A stretch of 64,000 nucleotides of DNA from Streptomyces luomodiensis (GTDB taxonomy: Bacteria; Actinomycetota; Actinomycetes; Streptomycetales; Streptomycetaceae), in the NCBI RefSeq assembly GCF_031679605.1, contig NZ_CP117522.1, forward strand, positions 9,610,001 through 9,674,000, read 5' to 3'. A program made the translations under genes and the position numbers. The notes under the pieces are model-generated. The model did not search any database. It was not told where the DNA came from and saw only the letters and a program-made list of their open reading frames with translations. Positions 1 to 8,489 of this stretch are shown in pieces (positions within the stretch are counted from its first letter, which is position 1; each line of letters opens with the position of its first letter).

Positions 1-1
1 G

Positions 2-163
2 CAACTCGTCGCCACTGACGGCCCCTTCGCGGCCGGTTCCGGACCGCTCGTGTCCGGCACCAGCTTGGCCCTGGTGATGGCCATGACCGGGCGCACGACG
101 TACTGCGATGACCTTGAAGGCGACGGTGTTGAGCTCCTCCGCGGCCGCTGCGCAATAGTGTGA
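2..163 (+). CDS. C-terminal end of a DinB-like/maleylpyruvate isomerase family protein (partial)
   Basis: The window opens inside a reading frame that ends at TGA 161-163. The 53 visible residues include a DGPFAAGSGP segment, then SLALVMAMTGR and GDGVELLRGR. This resembles the C-terminal tail of actinobacterial TIGR03083/03086-type proteins, which are mycothiol-dependent maleylpyruvate isomerase-like, DinB-fold, metal-binding proteins. The metal-binding histidines would lie upstream of the window, so activity cannot be judged. It converges on the E1 gene at 466-2814, and two strong hairpins lie between them. Confidence 0.5.
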   Translation, partial: QLVATDGPFAAGSGPLVSGTSLALVMAMTGRTTYCDDLEGDGVELLRGRCAIV

Positions 164-196
164 CGGCGTGGAGCCGTTCCTCCCAACGCTTCGCCC

Positions 197-232
197 GGTG
201 GAGCCGGGCCCGAGTACGGGCCCGGCTCCACC
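197..232. terminator. Perfect 16-bp hairpin between convergent genes
   Basis: Arms 197-212 and 217-232 are perfectly complementary (GGTGGAGCCGGGCCCG and its complement) around the 4-base loop AGTA. It starts 34 bases after the stop codon at 163 and lacks a U-tract, as is common for actinobacterial terminators. It probably terminates the upstream plus-strand gene and may work in both directions. Confidence 0.75.
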
Positions 233-336
233 GCGTCCCGACACCCCCGGTCACCGGTATGTCGCCGGTAAAGGTGTGGAGTCCTCGCAACGACGCGGAC
301 GCTCCGGTCGTCGCTTTCCAACGCGCGCTGACGAGG

Positions 337-382
337 GACCGCCGGCCGGAGATGGCTGACAGGGCCCGGCCGGCCGGCGGTC
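337..382. terminator. 13-bp GC-rich hairpin downstream of the E1 gene
   Basis: Arm GACCGCCGGCCGG at 337-349 pairs perfectly with 370-382 around a 20-base loop. It lies about 84 bases past the end of the minus-strand E1 gene at 466, so it is a plausible terminator for that transcript. The rest of 164-465 shows no gene. Confidence 0.45.
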
Positions 383-465
383 GTTCGGGGTTATGCGAAC
401 AACGGGCTTTCGCCGCCGCCCGCCGTGGGGTCACCTTCGTCCATGGGCATGCGCGAGCTATCCCT

Positions 466-2814
466 TCAGTCGAGGAGGTCCAACCCGGCGGCGACGATGC
501 TGTCGGTATCGATGCCGTGGTAGCGGTAGACGTCCTCAAGGCCGCCGGACTGGCCGAAGCCGGTCACGCCGAGCGTGGCGATGGGCACGTTGTTGACCGT
601 GGCGAGGAAGGCCAGCGTGTGCGGGTGGCCGTCGAGCACGGTGAGCAGGGGAGTGGCCCGCTCGGCCGGGAAGATCTGGTCGAGGATCCAGGCCGGGGCA
701 GCCGCCAGCCCCCGTCGGGCCTGGAGCGCGCGGAAGAGCAGGTCCGGACTGGTCACGCACACGACGTCGGCGCCGTAACCGAGTGCGGCCAGCCGGTCGG
801 CGGCGGCCATGGCCTGGGGAACCGTGGCGCCCATCGCGGCCAGTGTCACTGCCGGCTGATCGTGCTGCCGTAGCCGGTAGCCGCCTGCGACCACCTGCCG
901 GCGGCGGCGTTCGCGGGCAGCCGGGTCGCTCGGCACCGCCGCCAGGGACTGGTCGATGGGACGGGTGGACAGCCGCAGGTACGCCGAGCTCCCGTCCGGC
1001 CGGCCGAGGTTGCCGAGCGCGGCCAGCAGGCACCACTCGGTATCGATCGCGAACGCGGGCTCGTACGCCACACACCCCGGCTGTTCGATGCCGAGCGAGG
1101 GCGTGGTGATCGACTGGTGCGCGCCGCCTTCCGGTGCGAGGGTGACGCCGGACGGCGTGCCGACCAGGATCGACTGGCCGCCGGCGTAGATACCGAAGGA
1201 CCACGGCTCCAGGGCCCTGTTGACGAAGGGGTCGTAGACCACGCCGATCGGCAGCAGCGGCTGGCCCCAGCGGCTCCAGGTGGCGCCCAGTTCGCCGAGC
1301 AGGCCGACCAGGTTCGTCTCGGCGATCCCCAGCTCCACGTGCTGCCCGGTCGGCTTCTCCCGCCAGTGCAGGATCGTCTCCGCGTCGTCCGCGAACCAGT
1401 TGGTGCGTTCAGCGGGCGACCACACGCCCACCTTGTTGAGCCAGCCGCCCAGGTTGGTGGTGGAGCTGACGTCCGGGCTGACGGTGACGATCCGGCCCGC
1501 CGCCTGCGGTGCCTGACGGGTGAGGTCCAGCAGCACCCGTCCCAGGGCCTGCTGGGTGGTGCCGGTGCCGCTGGGTGCCGGGCGGCCAAGGTCGGGCGGG
1601 ACCGTGGGCGGCGCCTGCGGCTCGCGCAGGGGACGGCGCAGCCGCCGGGCGGCGGCCGCGCACAGATCCGCTTCCGCCGAACCCTCGGCGAAACCTGTCC
1701 ATGGGTGGTCCAGGTCCGTCCCGAGGCGGTCGGCCAGTGCCCGCATCTGACCGGCGGTCAGCAGCGAGGAGTGGTTCTGCGGATGGCCCTCGGTGGGCAG
1801 CCGATGGCCTTTGACCGTGTACGCGAAAATCACGGTCGGGCGGGTGTCGTCGACGGCGTCGTACGCCTCGAGCAGCGTGCCGAGGTCATGGCCGCCCAGG
1901 TTGCGCAGTGCCGCCAGCAGAGTGGCATCGTCCAGTTCCGCGATCAGCCCGGCGATGGGGGCGGCGGTGGAGCCGGTGCCGGGCAGACGTTCGCGCAGCT
2001 GATCGGCGGAGCAGCGCAGCAACCGCTGGTACTCGGGGTTGCCCATGGCGTCGATACGGGCGCGCAGGGACTCCCCGCCGGGACGGGTGAACAACTCCTG
2101 CAGCAGGTGCCCGTACTTGAGGCTGAGCACCTGCCAGCCGGCCGCGGCAAACGTGTCCCGCAGCCGTTCCGCGGCGATTCCGGGCACGACACGGTCCAGC
2201 GACTGCCGATTCAGATCCACGACCCACACCACCTCGCCCAGGCCCGGCACCGCCGGGTCCTGGACCGCCTCCCAGATCGCGCCCTCGTCCAGCTCCGCGT
2301 CACCGAGCAGGGAATACTGCCGCCCGGTGCCGGCGCCGCCGAAGTGGCCCTCCACGTAGCGCCGCGCGAGGGCACCCCACAGGGGAGCGGTGGCGCCGAT
2401 GCCGACCGAACCGGTGGAGTAGTCGACCGGATCGGGGTCCTTGGACCGGCTGGGATAGCTCTGCAGACCGCCGAAAGCGCGCAGACTCGTCAGGTAGGAC
2501 TCGTCCAACTCGTCCAGCAGGTAGTTGATCGCGTGCAGAACGGGTGACGCGTGAGGCTTGACGGACACCCGGTCCTCGGCGGCCAGCGCGTGGAACCACA
2601 GCGCTGTCATGATCGAGGTCATCGAGGCGCTGGACGCCTGGTGACCGCCGACCTTCAGCCCTGACGGGTTCGGCCGCACGCGGTTGGCATGGTCGATGAT
2701 CGCCGTGGAGAGCCACAGCACCCGCCGCTCGACCGCCTCCAGCGTCGCGAGTTGTCCTGGCTGGACAGGCCCCCTGTCCTGAGCGTCAACGGATGCCACC
2801 TTCGGAACCACCAC
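466..2814 (-). CDS. Transketolase-like / homodimeric pyruvate dehydrogenase E1 (AceE-type) protein
   Basis: A TPP-dependent 2-oxoacid dehydrogenase E1-like or transketolase-like enzyme of about 782 residues. It is shorter than typical AceE (about 890-910). The N-terminal half has the TPP/Mg motif (LLGDAELDEGAIWEA, then VVDLNRQSLD about 25 residues on). The middle has the TVKGHRLPTEGHPQNHSSLL segment, and the C-terminal half has the transketolase Pyr and C-terminal domains (ELGIAETNLVGLLGELG). I chose GTG at 2812-2814 because GGAGG lies 6 bases upstream; the in-frame ATG at 2827-2829 would place that ribosome site inside the gene. No E2 or E3 gene is adjacent, so the acceptor is unknown. It is divergent from the Lrp-type gene at 2956, its likely regulator. 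The fold is clear; the substrate is not. Confidence 0.85.
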   Translation of the reverse strand: MVVPKVASVDAQDRGPVQPGQLATLEAVERRVLWLSTAIIDHANRVRPNPSGLKVGGHQASSASMTSIMTALWFHALAAEDRVSVKPHASPVLHAINYLLDELDESYLTSLRAFGGLQSYPSRSKDPDPVDYSTGSVGIGATAPLWGALARRYVEGHFGGAGTGRQYSLLGDAELDEGAIWEAVQDPAVPGLGEVVWVVDLNRQSLDRVVPGIAAERLRDTFAAAGWQVLSLKYGHLLQELFTRPGGESLRARIDAMGNPEYQRLLRCSADQLRERLPGTGSTAAPIAGLIAELDDATLLAALRNLGGHDLGTLLEAYDAVDDTRPTVIFAYTVKGHRLPTEGHPQNHSSLLTAGQMRALADRLGTDLDHPWTGFAEGSAEADLCAAAARRLRRPLREPQAPPTVPPDLGRPAPSGTGTTQQALGRVLLDLTRQAPQAAGRIVTVSPDVSSTTNLGGWLNKVGVWSPAERTNWFADDAETILHWREKPTGQHVELGIAETNLVGLLGELGATWSRWGQPLLPIGVVYDPFVNRALEPWSFGIYAGGQSILVGTPSGVTLAPEGGAHQSITTPSLGIEQPGCVAYEPAFAIDTEWCLLAALGNLGRPDGSSAYLRLSTRPIDQSLAAVPSDPAARERRRRQVVAGGYRLRQHDQPAVTLAAMGATVPQAMAAADRLAALGYGADVVCVTSPDLLFRALQARRGLAAAPAWILDQIFPAERATPLLTVLDGHPHTLAFLATVNNVPIATLGVTGFGQSGGLEDVYRYHGIDTDSIVAAGLDLLD

Positions 2815-2913
2815 AGACCACCTCCGCATCCCGGGTCAAGACCCCGGGCTGTGACTTTGTGATCCGCAAGTAGACAGATAAGTCTCCGACTGCACAAGAT
2901 GCTCCTCTGTGAC

Positions 2914-2928
2914 TGAGCATTCTGCTCA
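2914..2928. promoter_or_regulatory. Candidate Lrp operator between the E1 gene and its divergent regulator
   Basis: TGAGCA-TTC-TGCTCA is a perfect 6-bp inverted repeat with a 3-base centre. It lies in the 141-base gap between the divergent starts at 2814 and 2956, 28 bases before the regulator start. Position and symmetry suit Lrp/AsnC autoregulation and E1 control. Binding is inferred. Confidence 0.5.
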
Positions 2929-2955
2929 AATGCAAGGGGAACGAGAGGACGCCGA

Positions 2956-3474
2956 TTGAACACCGTGAACAGCAAGCGGGCCCTGGACGCCACCGACGCC
3001 CGGATCCTGCTCGCCCTGGCGACCGAGCCACGCGCCACCGTCGTCGCCTTGGCCGAGCGCCTGGGCCTGTCCCGCAACACCGTTCAGGCGCGGCTGGCCA
3101 GAATGGAACGTGGTGGCGCGCTCGGTTCCTTCGAACGCCGCATCACCCCGGACGCGCTCGGCTACCCGCTCACCGCATTCGTCACCGCACGGGTCGACCA
3201 ACACCGGCTGGCCGAGGTCTCCCAGGCGCTGACAGGCATTGCCGAGGTGGTGGAGGTCTTCGGTCTCAGCGGCGAGACCGACCTGCTCGTGCGGGTCGTC
3301 GCAGCCGACGCCGAGGACCTGTACCGGATCGCGGGACAGATCCTCGCCATCCCCGACGTGGAACGCACCACCACGGCCCTCGCCATGCGCGAACTGGTGC
3401 CCCACCGCCTCACCCCACTGCTGCGCCGTGCCGCCATGGACGGCAGCCGGCAACAGGACGATGAAGGGCCCTGA
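2956..3474 (+). CDS. Lrp/AsnC family transcriptional regulator
   Basis: A 172-residue protein with an N-terminal winged HTH (LDATDARILLALATEPRATV, then LSRNTVQARLARME) at about residues 9-58 and a C-terminal RAM ligand-binding domain at about 72-150 (YPLTAFVTARVDQ, GETDLLVRVVAADAEDLYRI). It starts at TTG 2956 with GAGAGGA just upstream; GTG 2965 is an alternative. It is divergent from the AceE-like gene and probably senses an amino or 2-oxo acid to control it. The ligand is unknown. No downstream partner gene follows on the same strand until the amidase. Confidence 0.9.
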   Translation: MNTVNSKRALDATDARILLALATEPRATVVALAERLGLSRNTVQARLARMERGGALGSFERRITPDALGYPLTAFVTARVDQHRLAEVSQALTGIAEVVEVFGLSGETDLLVRVVAADAEDLYRIAGQILAIPDVERTTTALAMRELVPHRLTPLLRRAAMDGSRQQDDEGP

Positions 3475-3761
3475 TGGGCGGGTCGGCCGGTCGGTGCGGG
3501 CGGCACTCCACCACGGGAAGCCCGCCGCCTGAGCAGGTGTCGGCTGGTCACGCTCGGCCGCAGCCGCTGCGGACTACGCCTCTCCAGCGCACCGGCCCTC
3601 GCCGTCGGCTGCCTGCTCCCCGGCGGCCAGGCCACCTCCTGGAGCAGGGAGAAGACCAGCGCGCGCCGTGTGATGGCCTGGGGAGCCCCGCCCCGGCCCC
3701 CGTCGCGGACGGCACCGCCGCGTAGGGGGGGGCGGCCGGACGCGGACCGGCGAGTGGAGCC
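3475..3761. other. Non-coding stretch, no gene recognised
   Basis: GC-rich sequence between the Lrp gene and the amidase promoter. Open frames here look like compositional shadows, with no ribosome site or recognisable domain. Confidence 0.4.
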
Positions 3762-3791
3762 TTGACATGCCGATGAGCCCGTCCCTAGCCT
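3762..3791 (+). promoter_or_regulatory. Sigma-70-like promoter for the amidase gene
   Basis: TTGACA at 3762-3767, an 18-base spacer and TAGCCT at 3786-3791. This is a good vegetative-type promoter about 90 bases upstream of the amidase start. Confidence 0.6.
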
Positions 3792-3810
3792 GTGCCGTGT
3801 TCAGGCACAC

Positions 3811-3829
3811 CGTGCCATGATTTGGCACG
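3811..3829. promoter_or_regulatory. GTGCC/GGCAC operator-like repeats in the amidase leader
   Basis: CGTGCC (3811-3816) and GGCACG (3824-3829) form an inverted repeat around ATGATTT. Another GGCAC/GTGCC pair lies immediately upstream at about 3793-3808. The half-sites begin just past the -10 box, a position suited to repression. No cognate regulator is obvious. Confidence 0.45.
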
Positions 3830-3882
3830 CCGTTAGGGAGTGAAAGCCTTCACCCTCCGGAACGGCGACGATAGGGGTGTTC

Positions 3883-5301
3883 GTGACTTCTTCAGCTGGC
3901 GCGACCGTCGGCACGTACGACCCGGGCGCGTTCCGCGGACTGCGGTTTCACACGGCGGTGGAGCGGTTCCGCAGTGGCGCTGACACGCCGCGCGATTACC
4001 TGGAGCGTTGCCTTTCGAGGATCGCCGAACTCGAGCCGACCGTGCGAGCCTGGGCCGTGCTCGAGGAGTCGGGTGCGCGCGAGCAGGCTGACGCCAGCAC
4101 CCGTCGCTACCGTCGGGGGGAGCCGCTCTCGCCCATCGACGGCATGCCCGTCGGAATCAAGGACGTTCTGGAAACGAAGGACATGCCCACCGAGTACGGC
4201 TGCGCCGCGTACGCGGGTAACTTCCCGAAGCGGGACAACGCCGCGGTGTGGGCACTGCGGCAGGCGGGCGCCGTCCTGGTCGGGAAAACCGTCACCACGG
4301 AACTGGCGGGCCCGGAACCCGGCCCGACGACCAACCCGTTCCACCCGGAGCACACGCCGGGTGGATCGTCGTCCGGCTCGTCAGCGGCCGTCGGGGCGTC
4401 GATGGTGCCCGCGGCGATCTCCACACAGTCCGGCGGATCGCTCATGCGGCCTGCGAGCTTTTGCGGAAACTGGGGTCTGAAGCCGTCACGCGGGGCCATC
4501 AATCGTGGTGAACGACAGACCGCGAGCACGACGGCCCACGGCGTGGTGGCGGCGTGTCCTGAGGACATGTGGCAGGTGGCCATCGAGATCGCCCGTCGCG
4601 TGGGCGGCGATCCGGGTTGGCCGGCCTTGCGCGGGCCCGCCACGCCGCCACCGGCCCGAAAGCCCCTCACCCTCGCCGTCATGGAGACCGAAGGCTGGGA
4701 CCGTCTGGACGAGCGGAGCCGCGAAGCCTTTGACCGGGTGACCCGGCAGATCGAGGCCTGCGGCGTGACGGTGCTCCGGCGAGGCGACGAACCACTGGTC
4801 GAACGATTCGAGCGGGCACTGGTCGGCGCTGCCGAGTTGACCAGTCTGATCCTCGCACGCGAGCACCTGTGGGCCTTCCGTGACCTGGTGGAGGCACACC
4901 CGGACCGCGTCAGCGCGCGGAGCAAGCGCTTCTTCATCGAAGCCGCGGAGAGGCTGGGGGCGGCAGGCTATGAGCGGGCGTTGCAGGACCGCGAAGTCGT
5001 GCAGGCGGCTTTCGCGGGTATGGGCAACGTCGTGGACGCCGTCGTCGCGCCGACATCCACCGGCTCGGCGCCGCGGTGGCTTGGCGATGTCGCCGGAGAG
5101 CCGCCGGCGCGATGGCCGACGGGAGACCCGGTGTTCAATACGCCGAGCTCGCTCTTGGGGGCCCCGGCGGTGAACGTTCCGCTCATGGCGGTCGGCGGGC
5201 TGCCCTTCGGCCTTCAGGTGATGGGGCAACCGGGCACCGATGCCCGCATGGTCGCTATAGCACGCTGGTTGGGTGAGGCCGTTGCGCCGGTCATCGCCTG
5301 A
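3883..5301 (+). CDS. Amidase signature family enzyme
   Basis: A 472-residue amidase-signature hydrolase. The catalytic Lys is in GMPVGIKDVLE (about residue 93), the cis-Ser in the Gly/Ser-rich TPGGSSSGSSAAVGA stretch (about 163), and the nucleophilic Ser in STQSGGSLMRP (about 185), so the Ser-cisSer-Lys triad is present. It has no GatB/GatC partners, which argues against the tRNA amidotransferase role and for a small-molecule amidase. I chose GTG 3883 because AGGGG lies 5 bases upstream; GTG 3877 is an alternative. It has its own promoter and repeat-rich leader. The final bases overlap a possible minus-strand ORF. Substrate unknown. Confidence 0.88.
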   Translation: MTSSAGATVGTYDPGAFRGLRFHTAVERFRSGADTPRDYLERCLSRIAELEPTVRAWAVLEESGAREQADASTRRYRRGEPLSPIDGMPVGIKDVLETKDMPTEYGCAAYAGNFPKRDNAAVWALRQAGAVLVGKTVTTELAGPEPGPTTNPFHPEHTPGGSSSGSSAAVGASMVPAAISTQSGGSLMRPASFCGNWGLKPSRGAINRGERQTASTTAHGVVAACPEDMWQVAIEIARRVGGDPGWPALRGPATPPPARKPLTLAVMETEGWDRLDERSREAFDRVTRQIEACGVTVLRRGDEPLVERFERALVGAAELTSLILAREHLWAFRDLVEAHPDRVSARSKRFFIEAAERLGAAGYERALQDREVVQAAFAGMGNVVDAVVAPTSTGSAPRWLGDVAGEPPARWPTGDPVFNTPSSLLGAPAVNVPLMAVGGLPFGLQVMGQPGTDARMVAIARWLGEAVAPVIA

Positions 5302-5542
5302 TGCGGGCCAACGCGCCGTCCCGGAAGGGGGAGGGTCCGCCGTACCACGCCGAGGCAGCATGTTCCGCCGCTGCATCGTCCGGCGGAACGGCCACGCCGC
5401 TGACGAACGGCTCGGCGAGGTAGTCACCAGGGCGAACGTTGCCGATCCGGCACTGGTGCCAGTACTGCTCTTGGGAGACGCCCCGGTGGTCCGCGGTGGC
5501 TCGTAGCCGGAGGCGTTCACGTGCGTCCGGAGCGCCCACCAC
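5291..5542 (-). CDS. Small hypothetical protein downstream of the crotonase gene
   Basis: An 83-codon frame that starts inside the 3' end of the crotonase gene and ends antisense to the last 11 bases of the amidase gene. Residues such as EQYWHQCRIGNVRPGDYLAE and SAWYGGPSPFRDGAL look protein-like rather than compositional shadow, but I recognise no family. It could be a real small partner of the crotonase operon or the remnant of a longer gene. Confidence 0.3.
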   Translation of the reverse strand: MVGAPDARERLRLRATADHRGVSQEQYWHQCRIGNVRPGDYLAEPFVSGVAVPPDDAAAEHAASAWYGGPSPFRDGALARIRR

Positions 5543-6374
5543 CGGCCAGAAACCGGCTCATCGCTGCCCGAACCTCCGGCCGGGCGGCGGCGTCGGCGAT
5601 GAACCCGGCCTCGCACTCGAGGTGATCACGCAGTCCGTCGAGGTGTCCGGCGCGCATCAGCAGTTTCGCCCGGCTCAGCGCGGCTACTTGGCCGGTGGCC
5701 AGGGAACGGGCCAGTTCCTCGGAGACGGAGGGCAGGTCCTCGTCGTCGACGACCCGGCTGAACAGCCCCCACCGCTCGGCCTCGGTGGAACGCAGAACGC
5801 GGTTGGTGAACACCAGGTCGAGGGCTCGGCGCTCACCCACCAGCCGGGGCAGGAACCAGGAGGCTCCGCAGTCGGGAGTGAGGCCGAGGGCCGTGTAGGC
5901 CAGGCGCAGCTTGGCCGAGCGCGCCGCCACCACCAGGTCGGCGCTCAGCGCCAGGCCCACCCCTCCGCCGGCGACCGCGCCGCTGACTTGTGCGATGACG
6001 GGAACGGACAGCCCCGCCAGTCCGAGGACGGCGGCGTGCGCGGCACTGGCGACCGACATGACGTACGCGCCGACGTCGTCCCCTTGCGCGACGAACGCCT
6101 TGAGGTCGCCGCCGACGCTGAAGTTGCGGCCTTCGGCGCGAACCAGCACTGCGCCTACGCCGTTGCGGTCCGGCTCGGCCGTCCAGGCAACGACCTGTTC
6201 CACGACTCGTCGCAACGTGGTGACGAAGCCGAGGTTGAAAGCGTTTCCCGTTTCCGCGCTGGCCAGCACGACGTGCGCCACGGCGCCGTCGCGCTCCAGC
6301 ACCACAGGAGGGTGGGAGGAGGCGGGCTGCTCACTGGCCGATGGCATCCGGGTTGTCGGTGCGGACTGTGTCAT
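5517..6374 (-). CDS. Enoyl-CoA hydratase/isomerase (crotonase) family, PaaG-like
   Basis: A 285-residue crotonase-fold protein. The CoA/oxyanion-hole segment is EGRNFSVGGDLKAF, and the second oxyanion motif is VSGAVAGGGVGLALSADLVV. The LTPDCGASWFLPRLVG segment has Asp where classical hydratases differ; this matches the PaaG-type isomerase pattern, so an isomerase on an aromatic or alicyclic CoA ester is plausible. The first 25 residues are Ser/Thr/Pro-rich, and a later start is possible. It is the last gene of the minus-strand set with the ligase and MHS transporter, suggesting import, CoA activation and isomerisation or hydration of an aromatic acid. Confidence 0.87.
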   Translation of the reverse strand: MTQSAPTTRMPSASEQPASSHPPVVLERDGAVAHVVLASAETGNAFNLGFVTTLRRVVEQVVAWTAEPDRNGVGAVLVRAEGRNFSVGGDLKAFVAQGDDVGAYVMSVASAAHAAVLGLAGLSVPVIAQVSGAVAGGGVGLALSADLVVAARSAKLRLAYTALGLTPDCGASWFLPRLVGERRALDLVFTNRVLRSTEAERWGLFSRVVDDEDLPSVSEELARSLATGQVAALSRAKLLMRAGHLDGLRDHLECEAGFIADAAARPEVRAAMSRFLAGGGRSGRT

Positions 6375-6437
6375 GAGCTCGTGTTCCTAGTCTCGCGGAG
6401 GACGTGTGGGACCGGCTGGGCGGTGCCTTGCGCCGGT

Positions 6438-6482
6438 GATCCGGCCGCACCGGACGTCGCCGTCGCGGACGACGACCCGCTG
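6438..6482 (+). pseudogene. Inverted fragment of an acyl-CoA ligase gene
   Basis: The plus strand here reads GDPAAPDVAVADDDPL, the segment just before the P-loop of the ligase encoded on the minus strand at 6529-8157. The 45 bases match 7609-7653 in inverted orientation with two differences, both at synonymous third positions. The continuing frame loses similarity. It is probably the scar of a paralogous ligase gene or of an inverted duplication. Confidence 0.5.
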
Positions 6483-6528
6483 TCGGCTGTGTGCCGGGCG
6501 CGGACTGAGGCGGGGGAGGTCCATGCCG

Positions 6529-8157
6529 TCATCGCGCATCGCCGGCGAGCCCGGTCCGGTCGGAGTCGGCGAGGTGCGCGTGTTGCACTCTCAGGTCCTT
6601 CTTGAGGATCTTGCCACTTGGGTTCTTGGGCAGGGATGTGGCCAAGACGACGTACTTGGGCCGCTTGAAGCCGGCGAGCTTCTCGCGGGCGTGAGCGTCG
6701 ATCTGCTCGCGGGTGAGCTCGACACCCTCCTTGGGCACCACCACCGCGGTGACCGCCTCGATCCAGTGCGGGTGGCTGATGCCGAACACGGCGACCTCCG
6801 CCACTCCGTCGAGCAGGTAGAGGGCCTCCTCGACCTCGCGGGAGGCGACGTTCTCGCCACCGGTCTTGATCATGTCCTTCTTACGGTCGACCACGGTGAG
6901 GTATCCGTCCTCGCCGATCACGCCGAGATCGCCGGAGTGGAACCAGCCGTTGCGGAACGCGGCGGCGGTCTTCTCCTCGTCGTCGTAGTAGCCGAGCGCG
7001 GCGTGCGGGGAGCGGTGCACGATCTCGCCGACCTCGCCCGGCGGGACCGGGTTGTCGTCCTCGTCCACCACGCGGGTCTCCACGTTGAGCGCTGCCCGGC
7101 CCGCGCTGCCCGCCAGGGGCAACTGCTCCTCCGGACGGAGGATTGTCGCGACCGGCGACATCTCGGTCTGACCGTAGAAGTTCCACAGTCGCAGGTCCGG
7201 GAGCCGCCGCCGCAACTCGCGCAGCACCTCCACGGGCATCGCCGCGGCGCCGTAGTAGCCCTTGCGCAGGCTGGACAGATCCAGGGTGTCGAAGGCGGGA
7301 TGGCGCAGCAGGGAGATCCACACCGTGGGCGGACAGAACAGCTTGGTGGCCTTCTCGCGCTCGATCGCCGCCAGGATCGTGCCGGCGTCCGCCGCGGGCA
7401 CGATGACGCTGGTCGCACCCAGATAGACGTCCACGCTGAAGAAACAGTCGAGCTGCGCGCAGTGGTACATCGGCAGCGCGTGGACCTCGATGTCGTCCGG
7501 GGTCATGCCGCCGTCGACGATGCAGGACACGTACTGGCTGATCAGCGACTTCGACGACAGCATCACGCCCTTGGGACGGGACTCGGTGCCGGAGGTGTAC
7601 ATCAGGCGCAGCGGGTCGTCGTCCGCGACGGCGACATCCGGCGCGGCCGGATCCCCCTCGGCGATCCAGCTACCGACGTCTTCCCAGTCCCTGGTGGGCG
7701 CCGCACCGGAGAGTCCGATCCAGCCACGGACCCCGCCCGCGAGCCCTGCGGCGGCGATGGCCCTCTCCGCCGTCGGGGCGAGCGCGTCTTCGATGACGAT
7801 GCCCTTGGCACCGGAGTGGCCGAGGATGAACCCGGTTTCCTCGGCGTTCAGCATGAAGTTGACGGGCACGAGCACCACGCCGAGCCGTGCGGTGGCGAAC
7901 GCCAGCACCGCGAACTCCAAGGAGTTGTGCGAGATCAGCGCGAGGCGGTCGCCCTTCTCCAGCCCGCGGGCGGCGAGGGAGTTGGCGCAGCGGTTCACCG
8001 CCTCGTCGAACTCCGCGTAGGTGGCGCGGCGCTCGCCGGCGACCACCGCGAGCTTGTCGGGGTAGCGCTGCGCGGTGCGGTGCAGCAGGTCGCCGAGGGT
8101 GTGCTGACGGGCCTGCGCGATTGAGGCTGCTGTCTGCGGTGCGAACGAGTTCGGCAC
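6529..8157 (-). CDS. Acyl-/aryl-CoA ligase (AMP-forming, FadD-like)
   Basis: A 542-residue ANL-superfamily ligase that would activate a carboxylic acid to its CoA thioester. Motifs in order: P-loop LMYTSGTESRPKGVML (Ser where Gly is usual after Glu), WNFYGQTEMSP, HSGDLGVIGEDGYLTVVDRKKDMIKTGGENV, and the C-terminal catalytic Lys in LPKNPSGKILKKDLR. I chose GTG 8155-8157 because GGAGG lies 6 bases upstream. The frame stays open far upstream (to 9684), but that part is antisense shadow of the transporter gene. It sits between the MHS transporter and the crotonase on one strand, so the substrate is probably the acid that transporter imports. Ligase function is clear; chain or ring specificity is not. 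Confidence 0.9.
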   Translation of the reverse strand: MPNSFAPQTAASIAQARQHTLGDLLHRTAQRYPDKLAVVAGERRATYAEFDEAVNRCANSLAARGLEKGDRLALISHNSLEFAVLAFATARLGVVLVPVNFMLNAEETGFILGHSGAKGIVIEDALAPTAERAIAAAGLAGGVRGWIGLSGAAPTRDWEDVGSWIAEGDPAAPDVAVADDDPLRLMYTSGTESRPKGVMLSSKSLISQYVSCIVDGGMTPDDIEVHALPMYHCAQLDCFFSVDVYLGATSVIVPAADAGTILAAIEREKATKLFCPPTVWISLLRHPAFDTLDLSSLRKGYYGAAAMPVEVLRELRRRLPDLRLWNFYGQTEMSPVATILRPEEQLPLAGSAGRAALNVETRVVDEDDNPVPPGEVGEIVHRSPHAALGYYDDEEKTAAAFRNGWFHSGDLGVIGEDGYLTVVDRKKDMIKTGGENVASREVEEALYLLDGVAEVAVFGISHPHWIEAVTAVVVPKEGVELTREQIDAHAREKLAGFKRPKYVVLATSLPKNPSGKILKKDLRVQHAHLADSDRTGLAGDAR

Positions 8158-8489
8158 GGTCGTCCTCCGAGCGGGTAGACGGGTCGGGTCGGGTGCCTCG
8201 GGCCGCGGCGTTCCCTTGGCGGGAAGCAGGGTCCGGTCGAGCGCCTTCATGCTCGAGATACCCATGAGAGTCAGGTGCGCGCCATCTGGGCCCGCAGGAC
8301 AGAACACATGCTCGACTCCGGCCGGCTGCGGCCGCCGCCCTGCCGTGGAGGTGGGACCGCCCGATGCGGACCGGCGTCGCGTCGAGGCAGGGGCGACGAC
8401 GACGTCGCGAAGATCCGTGCCGCTCGCCGGCGGTGCCGCGCGGGTGAGCGCGGCACCCCGGCCTTCCCGCGGATCGTGCCGGTCCCGCA
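8158..8489. other. Gap between transporter and ligase genes, no gene recognised
   Basis: 332 bases between two minus-strand genes. Apart from the ligase ribosome site GGAGG (8164-8168 on the minus strand), I see no hairpin, promoter or gene. Confidence 0.35.

Noticed and set aside
1117..2547. 476-codon plus-strand frame
   Set aside because: It lies antisense inside the AceE-like gene, which has clear TPP motifs. The plus-strand product is Gln/Gly/Arg-rich with no motif.
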